From NCBI GenBank assembly GCA_021781255.1, contig JAJXXG010000042.1:1-7581 (forward strand): DNA of 7,581 nt. The letters are read 5' to 3'. Shown here one piece after another: positions 1-5,589 of the stretch. The notes under the pieces are model-generated. The model was given only the letters and a program-made list of their open reading frames with translations, made no database searches and had not been told where the DNA came from. Numbering within the stretch: the first letter of the stretch is position 1; the number at the start of each line of letters is the position of its first letter. The translations under genes and the position numbers were made by a program. Origin of the DNA: Acidobacteriota bacterium. GTDB taxonomy: Bacteria > Acidobacteriota > Terriglobia > Terriglobales > Acidobacteriaceae.

Positions 1-11
1 AAGGGCGAATA

Positions 12-1424
12 TTGTTTGATATGGGCGCTATTTCCAACTCGGCGTTGTCGCCCGTTCCCGAGGAGTGGCCGGAAGAGCTTGCGCGTCCTGAGTTTGGGGC
101 CGCAGAAGCGCAGCGGGTGGCGGAGGTGGCTGAGGATGCGGCTTCGGCCCAAGACCCGCTGCTGAACTGGCTGTTTGTCGATCTGAACTCCTACTTTGCC
201 AGTGTGGAGCAGGAGGCTCGGCCCGAGTTGCGCGGCCGGCCGGTGGGCGTGGTGCCCATGATGGCCGACACCACCTGCTGCATCGCGGCCAGTTACGAGG
301 CCAAGGCCTTTGGCGTGCGAACCGGAACCATTGTTGCCGACGCCAAACGCATGTGTCCGGAGATTGTGCTGGTGGAGGGCCGCCACGAGCTTTACACCGA
401 ATACCATCACCGCATTGTTGAAGCAGTTGAAAGCTGCGTGCCGGTGACCGCTGTTTGCTCCATCGACGAGATGGCGTGCCGGTTGATGGGCCGCGAAAGG
501 GCGCTTCGTGCCGCCTTCGATCTCGGCATTCGCGTCAAGGAAACTATCCGCGAGCGCGTGGGGCCGATGCTGCGCAGTTCCGTGGGCCTTGCCACCAATC
601 GCTACCTCGCCAAAGTAGCCAGCGACATGGAAAAGCCCGACGGCCTGGTGGCGCTGCCGCTGGACCTTTTGCCTGAGGCGCTGCGCGGGCTTACCTTGCG
701 CGATCTGCCCGGCATTGGCGCGCGCACGGAAAAGCACCTGAACGAGAAAGGCATCAGGACGATGGACGATCTGCTGGCGCTCGACTGCGAGCAGGCCGGC
801 GAGATTTGGGGATCGGTGTGGGGCGAGCGGCTATGGCACTGGCTGCGCGGCGAAGACTTCGAGATGATGGAGAACGAGCATCAGAAATCCATCAGCCATT
901 CGCACGTGCTGTCACCGGAGATGCGCACCCCGGAAAAAGCCTGGGCCGTGGCGCACAAGCTGCTGCACAAAGCGGCCATGCGGCTGCGCGCAGCAGGGCT
1001 GTGGGCCAGCAACATCGGATTGGCCATCGGCTTTGCGGTACCGCGCAGCGAGAATACGCCGGTAAGCCGGTTTGGTGTGCCTGCGCGCGGCTGGCGCAGC
1101 GAGATCAAACTCAGCGAGTGCCAGGACAACCAGACACTGATCGCCGCGCTGCGCCGCCTGTGGGAGTCGCGGCCGGCAGGAGCGCAGTACGAGCACCCCT
1201 ATTTCATCGGCGTGCAATTGAACAACCTTGTGCCCGACCGGCTGCACACGCTGGCGCTCTTCGATGGCCTTGAAGAGGAGCAGAGCCGCACGCGCCTGCT
1301 GGCGGCGATGGACCACCTGAACGACAAGTACGGCATGAGCACGCTGGCGCCGGCTGCGATGCTGACTGCGTATAAGGCCGCGCCCACGCGGATTGCGTTC
1401 CATAACATTCCGGAATTGTTCTAG
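12..1424 (+). CDS. Y-family translesion DNA polymerase (DinB/UmuC superfamily)
   Basis: The 470-residue product is a Y-family DNA polymerase, which copies damaged template in the cytoplasm. The palm begins near residue 53. Asp57 in FVDLNSYFASVE and the Asp152-Glu153 pair in CSIDEM supply the three carboxylates that bind catalytic metals, so it should be active, unlike ImuB-type pseudo-polymerases. Phe62 lies at the steric-gate position that selects dNTPs. SSVGLATNRYLAKVASDMEKPDG (shown here as SSVGLATNRY then LAKVASDMEKPDG, about 192-214) is a family hallmark. A helix-hairpin-helix (DLPGIGARTEKHL, about 231-243) and a little-finger domain follow. The start is uncertain: TTG at 12 has AAGGG at 1-5 in front, ATG at 21 is in frame, and the frame stays open to the left edge. 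About 50 residues precede the palm, more than in typical Pol IV. The protein ends in IPELF, at best a weak match to a clamp-binding motif. It is DinB-like; I am not sure of the subfamily. Confidence 0.9.
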   Translation: MFDMGAISNSALSPVPEEWPEELARPEFGAAEAQRVAEVAEDAASAQDPLLNWLFVDLNSYFASVEQEARPELRGRPVGVVPMMADTTCCIAASYEAKAFGVRTGTIVADAKRMCPEIVLVEGRHELYTEYHHRIVEAVESCVPVTAVCSIDEMACRLMGRERALRAAFDLGIRVKETIRERVGPMLRSSVGLATNRYLAKVASDMEKPDGLVALPLDLLPEALRGLTLRDLPGIGARTEKHLNEKGIRTMDDLLALDCEQAGEIWGSVWGERLWHWLRGEDFEMMENEHQKSISHSHVLSPEMRTPEKAWAVAHKLLHKAAMRLRAAGLWASNIGLAIGFAVPRSENTPVSRFGVPARGWRSEIKLSECQDNQTLIAALRRLWESRPAGAQYEHPYFIGVQLNNLVPDRLHTLALFDGLEEEQSRTRLLAAMDHLNDKYGMSTLAPAAMLTAYKAAPTRIAFHNIPELF

Positions 1425-1604
1425 GGCCTGTTCCACATGGCAGAAGGAGCGATGGGGCAATACATTAGAATTTCTAGCGAGCTATGCCGGGCGTGTCCGC
1501 TCACCCTGCAAGCGCTGCTGTTTCCCTTCAGCTTCCGCGCCGGGATGTTCGGAGCCGCCACGGGTTCCCGCGAAAGCCGCAGCGCTCAGAAAGGGTAATT
1601 GAAC
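1425..1604. other. Intergenic region with possible structured leader
   Basis: This 180-base stretch between the polymerase stop and the small secreted ORF has no credible gene. AGCGCTG (1511-1517) can pair with CAGCGCT (1580-1586), closing a 62-base loop that itself holds the tight hairpin CGGG-TT-CCCG (1561-1570). The closing strand ends four bases before the AAAGGG ribosome-binding site of the next gene. I compared it by eye with SAH, cobalamin and cyclic-dinucleotide riboswitch consensus sequences and found no convincing match. No T-tract terminator is visible after the polymerase gene. Confidence 0.35.
1590..1595 (+). promoter_or_regulatory. Shine-Dalgarno site of the small secreted ORF
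   Basis: AAAGGG lies nine bases before ATG at 1605. It supports that ATG over the in-frame TTG at 1599, which would be only three bases from the site. Confidence 0.55.
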
Positions 1605-1844
1605 ATGTCTCGAACCGGTGTTTCCCTCGCAGTAGCGTTTTGCTTCGCCCTCTTGTTACCGGCTTCATCGTCAGCCAAGGTTGTTTCTTACTACTATCAG
1701 CCGCACATCATGGCCAGTGCAGAGGATGCGTCCAATCGTCTGGGGTTCCTGTCTCCGCACTTCGCTCCGGGAAACGCCTTTGGGGGCACAATTCCCGCCC
1801 GGGCTTCACTCCCCGCACTGAACATTCGCCGCAGAAGCGCGTAA
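1605..1844 (+). CDS. Small secreted protein of unknown function (79 aa)
   Basis: I do not recognise this product. It opens with a textbook Sec signal peptide: MSR, a hydrophobic core of about 15 residues (GVSLAVAFCFALLLP), then ASSSA with probable cleavage before KVVSYYYQ, leaving a mature peptide of about 55 residues. The mature part has a YYYQPH patch, only one negatively charged pair near its start (ED), and a basic end (NIRRRSA). It contains no cysteine. The Shine-Dalgarno site and signal peptide suggest real translation. The unremarkable C-terminal half could be the frameshifted or truncated remnant of a longer exported protein. It converges on the nucleoside hydrolase gene, with only 28 bases between the two stop codons. 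No partner gene is evident. Confidence 0.5.
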   Translation: MSRTGVSLAVAFCFALLLPASSSAKVVSYYYQPHIMASAEDASNRLGFLSPHFAPGNAFGGTIPARASLPALNIRRRSA

Positions 1845-1858
1845 ATCGCTGCATCCCC

Positions 1859-1887
1859 ACGCGCATGGCCGGTTACGGCGTGCGCGT
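1859..1887. terminator. Weak hairpin between convergent genes
   Basis: ACGCGCA (1859-1865) and TGCGCGT (1881-1887) can form a 7-bp stem around a 15-base loop that contains a further GCC/GGC pairing. The element overlaps the stop codon of the nucleoside hydrolase and lies just after the small secreted ORF. It could serve both convergent transcripts, but there is no T-tract on either side, so the terminator call is tentative. Confidence 0.2.
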
Positions 1888-2952
1888 CATCAGGTCTATG
1901 AACATCTTCTGGAAGCGGGGCAGATCGAGGTCGAGTTGCGCGTGGACGAGGCGCACGCCTGTGGCTGGCTGGAGATTTTCCGGCCAGGTGAGGGTATCGC
2001 CGTAGCTGGGACCGTGGCTCAGGTCCATGTCCATGTACACGGTCTCTTCTTTGGTGATGATCGCGGGGTCGAGCCACGCGCACGCGGCGAGCTCGTCCCA
2101 CATGTAGTAGCGTTGCTGGCTCCAGGCGGCGATGTAGCGCGCGGCTGGAGATTGCGACCTGGCGATCTCGTCGACCATCGCCTGCGTGAACGGCGCCTTG
2201 ATGGAGACATCGACGGTGGTCACATCGATGCGCGGCCAATCGGCGCGTAACACGATGTGAGCGGCCTCGGGATCGAACCAGAAATTGAACTCGTGGCGGG
2301 GGTCGGTGGCGAACTCGGGATCGCTGGTTTGTGGATTGATGCTGCCGCCCATGATCACGATGCCTTTGGTGAGAGCGGCAAAGTCAGGATCGAGCGAAAT
2401 GGCCAGCGCGATGTTGGTGAGAGGGCCTGCGGCGTAGATGGTCACCTGGTGCGGATGGGCGCGCACCTGGCGGATGAGGAAGTGCGCGGCGTCTTCTTCG
2501 ATGGGCTTCGTGGTGGGCAGTCCCTCGGGCATGGGAGGAATTTCGTAGGGGCCATGGGGCTCGAATTTTTGCGCGCCTGATGCGGATTCGGACGGCAGGC
2601 GGCCCCATGCACCCAGGTACGTCACTTTGCCGTAGAGGGCCGTCTCGAAGCGCGTCTCTTCCTGAGTGCGAATGAGCGGAAAGACTGCGCCGCGAGCCAC
2701 GGGAACATCGGCGTGCCCGGTCAGCTCCAACATGCGCAGGGTGTGTAGGGTTTCCTCGTCGCGCCAGGCGTCGCCGGTGACCATGGTGATGCCGAGAACC
2801 TGCACTTCGGGCGACTGCAGGAGCGCCAGCATGGCCATTTGATCGGAGCCGCCGGGGCCATAGCCGTCCTCGTCAATGAGAACGAGGCGCTTTTGCGCCG
2901 GAAGCAGCGTTACGCAAGCCACCAGCAGCAACGTGACAAACGCTTTTTTCAT
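1873..2952 (-). CDS. Exported nucleoside hydrolase (inosine-uridine preferring family)
   Basis: The 359-residue product belongs to the calcium-dependent nucleoside hydrolases, which split the N-glycosidic bond of nucleosides into base plus ribose. An N-terminal Sec signal (MKKAFVTLLLVACVTLLPAQ) points to action in the periplasm, fitting scavenging of extracellular nucleosides. The core starts at KRLVLIDEDG. Recognisable motifs are AAGPLTNIALA (174-184), IMGGSI (200-205), EFNFWFDPEAA (221-231) and MWDELAA with Asp286, the likely fourth calcium-site Asp. The N-terminal motif, usually DxDPGxDD, here reads Asp27-Glu-Asp29 followed by GYGPGG and Ser36-Asp37: a longer loop with Ser in place of one Asp. 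I chose ATG at 2952 because it begins the signal peptide; a longer frame to 3081 adds 43 low-complexity residues. No good Shine-Dalgarno is visible before 2952, so translation may be coupled to the upstream R3H gene 55 bases away. The exact nucleoside preference cannot be read. Confidence 0.88.
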   Translation of the reverse strand: MKKAFVTLLLVACVTLLPAQKRLVLIDEDGYGPGGSDQMAMLALLQSPEVQVLGITMVTGDAWRDEETLHTLRMLELTGHADVPVARGAVFPLIRTQEETRFETALYGKVTYLGAWGRLPSESASGAQKFEPHGPYEIPPMPEGLPTTKPIEEDAAHFLIRQVRAHPHQVTIYAAGPLTNIALAISLDPDFAALTKGIVIMGGSINPQTSDPEFATDPRHEFNFWFDPEAAHIVLRADWPRIDVTTVDVSIKAPFTQAMVDEIARSQSPAARYIAAWSQQRYYMWDELAACAWLDPAIITKEETVYMDMDLSHGPSYGDTLTWPENLQPATGVRLVHAQLDLDLPRFQKMFIDLMTRTP

Positions 2953-2973
2953 AGGTGGTATTTTGGCACAGCC

Positions 2974-2992
2974 GCCGGGCTCACTGCCCGGC
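2974..2992. other. Intercistronic GC hairpin
   Basis: GCCGGGC (2974-2980) and GCCCGGC (2986-2992) form a perfect 7-bp stem with a 5-base loop, between the R3H gene stop and the nucleoside hydrolase start. No T-tract follows in the minus direction, so it is more likely an RNA-stabilising or processing hairpin, or a partial attenuator, than a strong terminator. Confidence 0.35.
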
Positions 2993-3007
2993 AGCATTGC
3001 CGGCGCT

Positions 3008-3619
3008 TTACCGGCGCCTGAAACCCGATCCCTGGCCTCTGTGTTCCCTGCGGCCTTCACCGCGGCCTTCACCGCGGCCAAAGGCTTTGGGCTTGACCTG
3101 CGGGGTCACGGGCAGGTTAGTTTTGCCCTCGGGATAGATCACGAGAAAGCGGTCTTGCCCTTCGCCCACGCTGGCGCTTTCAATGCCCGGGAGCGACCGG
3201 CAGGCCAGGTGCAACTGGCGCCGCTCGTGGCTGTTCATGGGCGGAAAGCTGTAAGGGATTCCCGATTGGCGGACCTTTTCCGCGGCGGTTTCGGCGGCCA
3301 GTTGCAGCTCCTGGGCGCGGAGGGCCTTGAAGTTACCGGCGTCGAAGCTCACCAGATTGTGCTCGTGGTGGTCCAGTCGAAGCATTTGCGCAGCAAGGGT
3401 TTCGAGCGCGCGCAACATTTCCCCATTGCGCTGGATGACGAGAGGCACGTCGGGGCCGGCCAGATCGACGTTGAGCTGGGGCGTCGCGCCGCCCTCCGCA
3501 TCGGGCTTCCCGTCGCCCGCCGTGATGCGGTACTTCAGGCGCACTCCGCCCAGCTTGTTGAGGGTGTTAAGAAATTCGGCAATTTTTCGGGCGGCTTGCT
3601 GAGGGTCTTCAATGGGCAT
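3008..3619 (-). CDS. R3H-domain RNA-binding protein, Jag/KhpB-like
   Basis: The 203-residue protein resembles the KH plus R3H part of Jag/KhpB, a cytoplasmic single-stranded nucleic-acid-binding protein. The R3H domain spans about 105-164: after a helix (AAETAAEKVRQSGIPYSF) come PPMNSHERRQLHL, with the defining Arg133 and His137, and a closing strand (DRFLVIYPEG). The preceding region, about 47-80, fits a KH fold, but the nucleic-acid-contacting GxxG loop reads QRNG (63-66), so KH binding may be altered. The tail from about 178 is Arg/Gly-rich (two GRGE units, then GRR), a common feature of RNA-binding proteins, and stems from a 12-bp DNA repeat. ATG at 3619 is preferred; TTG at 3628 adds three residues, and neither has a clear Shine-Dalgarno. 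In many bacteria jag follows yidC; here no yidC is nearby. The gene may be co-transcribed with the nucleoside hydrolase. Confidence 0.82.
   Translation of the reverse strand: MPIEDPQQAARKIAEFLNTLNKLGGVRLKYRITAGDGKPDAEGGATPQLNVDLAGPDVPLVIQRNGEMLRALETLAAQMLRLDHHEHNLVSFDAGNFKALRAQELQLAAETAAEKVRQSGIPYSFPPMNSHERRQLHLACRSLPGIESASVGEGQDRFLVIYPEGKTNLPVTPQVKPKAFGRGEGRGEGRREHRGQGSGFRRR
3050..3079. repeat. 12-bp tandem repeat in the R3H gene tail
   Basis: GCGGCCTTCACC occurs at 3050-3061 and 3062-3073, followed by half a unit (GCGGCC, 3074-3079). On the coding minus strand it produces the GRGE-GRGE-GR stretch of the Arg/Gly tail. A 12-bp unit keeps the frame, so copy number could vary without breaking the gene. 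Confidence 0.75.
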
Positions 3620-3829
3620 AACAGACAAGTATCGCAGAGACGGGCCAAAGATGGGAGCGGATTTCCAGGGCCTGCCATTACATCAGTGCGAGCAGCACCG
3701 AATCCCTCTTAAGAATTGGCGGCGTTCTGACTCGCGGCGCGTGCAGTCTCAATTTTCCTGCCGGCGCGCAATCGGGTCAGCCTGCCTGAAGATTCTGCGC
3801 CGTTACAGAGCGAATGAGAAAATAGACTT
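3620..3829. other. Divergent intergenic region, R3H gene / yceH
   Basis: About 200 bases separate the two divergent starts, so promoters for both genes should lie here. I see no convincing -35/-10 pair for either. The best minus-strand -10-like hexamer, TGTAAT (plus-strand ATTACA near 3680), lacks a matching -35. No gene, repeat or RNA is apparent. Confidence 0.4.
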
Positions 3830-4492
3830 ATGCCGCTGACAGATCCCGTCGTGCTCACCGCCGCGGAAGCGCGGGTTCTTGGCGCACTGGCCGAAAAGGC
3901 CGTGACCACGCCGGAATACTATCCGCTCTCGCTCAACGCGCTCATCAACGCCTGCAACCAGCGCTCGAACCGCGAGCCGGTGATGAACCTCGACGAAGAC
4001 GACGTGCGCCAGGCTTTGCATGGTCTCGAAAATAAGGGGCTGGCGGGGCGCGCACGCTCGACCGACGGCCGCGTGACGAAATACGAGCACTGGCTGGGTG
4101 AAGCTTTCAATTTCAGCCGCGCCGAGGAGGCGCTGGTGTGCGTGCTGCTGCTGCGCGGGCCGCAGACCGCCGGCGAACTTCGCGGGCGCACCGAGCGGAT
4201 GCACCGCTTCGAAGAGATTGCCGATGTGCTGGCTGGATTGCAGAAGCTGATGGAGCGCGAGCCGCCGCTGGCGGCGGTGCTGCCGCGCCAGCCGGGCACC
4301 AAGGAGCCGCGCTATGCGCATCTGCTTTCAGGGGCTGTCGAATCGATCACGTTTGCCGCGGCCGAGCCAGCGGCCGGCGGCGATGCTGCCACGCGGGACG
4401 AACGTATTGCGCAACTGGAAGCGGACGTTGCCGCGCTGAGGCAGGAAGTAGCCGCATTGCGGCAGAAGATGGACAGCCTCGGCCGGGAATGA
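3830..4492 (+). CDS. yceH: YceH family protein (DUF480/UPF0502)
   Basis: The 220-residue product matches the YceH/UPF0502 family throughout. Family-typical stretches include LTAAEARVLGALAEKAVTTP (9-28), YYPLSLNALINACNQRSNREPVMNL (split: YYPLSLNALINACN, QRSNREPVMNL; about 30-54), RVTKYEH and LLLRGPQTAGELRGRTERMH (126-145). The family folds as two winged-helix-like domains and its molecular role is not firmly established; a DNA-binding or regulatory role is often assumed from the fold. The C-terminus, about 186-220, is a predicted coiled coil (RIAQLEADVAALRQEV then AALRQKMDSL), compatible with dimerisation. ATG at 3830 begins at the family's usual N-terminus. Only a weak purine-rich stretch (GAGAA) lies upstream. 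It stands alone, divergent from the R3H gene and convergent with egtD. Confidence 0.93.
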   Translation: MPLTDPVVLTAAEARVLGALAEKAVTTPEYYPLSLNALINACNQRSNREPVMNLDEDDVRQALHGLENKGLAGRARSTDGRVTKYEHWLGEAFNFSRAEEALVCVLLLRGPQTAGELRGRTERMHRFEEIADVLAGLQKLMEREPPLAAVLPRQPGTKEPRYAHLLSGAVESITFAAAEPAAGGDAATRDERIAQLEADVAALRQEVAALRQKMDSLGRE

Positions 4493-4495
4493 GGG

Positions 4496-4512
4496 GCTGC
4501 GTTGCCCGCAGC
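4496..4512. terminator. Possible hairpin terminator between yceH and egtD
   Basis: GCTGCG (4496-4501) and CGCAGC (4507-4512) form a 6-bp stem with loop TTGCC, four bases after the yceH stop and within the 72-base gap between two convergent genes. There is no T-tract, so the call is weak. Confidence 0.25.
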
Positions 4513-4564
4513 GCTCGGAATCGGCTGGTAGAAGCTACTCCACGAGGGGTTACTGCATGCGGCG

Positions 4565-5560
4565 CTACTCCGCTCGGCCCAGGCACACGGCAAACCAGCC
4601 GCGCGCATCGGTCCAGACGGCCTCCGGCGCAAAGCCCGCCTGGGTCAGCATCGCCTCCGCCTGGCCGGGCCGGTATTTGTAGCTGTTTTCGGTGTGAATG
4701 GTTTCGCCCGCCGCGAAATCCACTTCCAGGTTGAGCCACGCCAGCCGAACCCGCTGCGCAAGGCGGCTCACAAGGTGCATCTCGATGCGCGATTCGGCGG
4801 CGTTCCACTGCGCACGGTGCGCGAAGGCCTCAGGGTTGAAGTCCGCGCCGAATTCGCGATTGAGCCTGACCAACAGGTTGCGGTTGAAGGCGGCGGTTAC
4901 GCCGGCCGCGTCATTGTAGGCGGCCAGCAGCCTTGCCTCATCCTTCACAAGGTCTACGCCGAGCAGAAAGGCGTCGCCGGTTTTGAGTGGGGCGCGAACC
5001 CGCCGCAGCAGCCCCGCAGCTTCTTCTGGCTCAAAGTTGCCGATGCTCGAGCCGATATAGAGCACCAATTGGCGCTCGCCGCCGCGAGGCCGGTCAAGGT
5101 GGAAGCTGTGCCCGTCGCCATGAGTGTAGTCCATCACGCGCGGAGTCACGATGATGCCGGGAATCTCGCGCTCGATCCGCTCACAGGCGCCGTCGAGGGC
5201 GCTCGAGGAGACGTCTACGGGTTCATAGAGAAGCGTTCCCTGGCGCCTGACGGCGGCCTTCAGCAGCAGGCGTGTCTTCTCGGCCGATCCGGCGCCCAGC
5301 TCCGCAATGCGAAGCCGCGAGCCGTCTGCGGCATGAGCAATGACGGCCTCGGCATTTGCGGCAAAGATTCCGCGCTCGGTGCGTGTGAGATAGTACTCAG
5401 GCAACTCGGTGATGGCCTCGAAGAGCCGCGAGCCGGCCTCGTCGTAAAACAGCCAGGGCGGCAGCCGTTTGGGCCAGGACGCAAGGCCCCGGCGCACTGC
5501 CGCGGCAACGCGTTTATCGATTTGTTTGGCTACTGCAGGGGAAGCTGCTGCTGCGCTCAT
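4565..5560 (-). CDS. egtD: L-histidine N-alpha-methyltransferase (ergothioneine pathway)
   Basis: EgtD transfers three methyl groups from S-adenosylmethionine to histidine, giving hercynine, the first step of ergothioneine synthesis, in the cytoplasm. The 331-residue length is close to the mycobacterial enzyme (321). Landmarks in order are LPPWLFYDEAGSRLFEAI (33-50), LPEYYLTRTE (53-62), the SAM-binding ELGAGSAEKTRLLL (87-100), YEPVDVS (112-118), YIGSSIGNFEP (168-178) and AYNDAAGV (214-221). From memory, the histidine-binding residues of M. smegmatis EgtD are Tyr56, Asn166, Tyr206, Glu282 and Ser284. Here Asn175, Tyr215, Glu291 and Ser293 keep exactly the same spacing, and LPEYY supplies the first Tyr. 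I chose ATG at 5560 because the family N-terminus begins there, AAGGG lies three bases upstream, and the longer frame to 5920 overlaps egtB and looks non-protein-like. It follows egtB by 29 bases, clearly one operon. Confidence 0.95.
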   Translation of the reverse strand: MSAAAASPAVAKQIDKRVAAAVRRGLASWPKRLPPWLFYDEAGSRLFEAITELPEYYLTRTERGIFAANAEAVIAHAADGSRLRIAELGAGSAEKTRLLLKAAVRRQGTLLYEPVDVSSSALDGACERIEREIPGIIVTPRVMDYTHGDGHSFHLDRPRGGERQLVLYIGSSIGNFEPEEAAGLLRRVRAPLKTGDAFLLGVDLVKDEARLLAAYNDAAGVTAAFNRNLLVRLNREFGADFNPEAFAHRAQWNAAESRIEMHLVSRLAQRVRLAWLNLEVDFAAGETIHTENSYKYRPGQAEAMLTQAGFAPEAVWTDARGWFAVCLGRAE

Positions 5561-5563
5561 GTA

Positions 5564-5568
5564 CCCTT
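5564..5568 (-). promoter_or_regulatory. Shine-Dalgarno site of egtD
   Basis: On the minus strand AAGGG lies three bases before ATG at 5560, within the 29-base egtB-egtD gap. The spacing is shorter than usual, but the site agrees with the conserved N-terminus of EgtD. Confidence 0.5.
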
Positions 5569-5589
5569 CGTTGGATGCGGCCGGATGGA

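Noticed and set aside
12..1424. ImuB-type inactive polymerase or mutasome cassette
   Set aside because: The three metal-binding carboxylates are present and no imuA or dnaE2 is nearby within the window.
2914..2952. Lipoprotein signal (LVAC) in the nucleoside hydrolase
   Set aside because: Cys13 fits a lipobox by letter, but it is very near the N-terminus and the hydrophobic stretch continues past it to PAQ, which fits an ordinary Sec signal better.
2953..3081. Upstream extension of the nucleoside hydrolase frame by 43 residues
   Set aside because: It would place a low-complexity segment before a clear signal peptide and would overlap the end of the R3H gene.
2876..3712. 278-residue plus-strand open frame
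   Set aside because: It runs antisense to the R3H gene and the hydrolase start; the minus strand carries recognisable domains and this frame does not.
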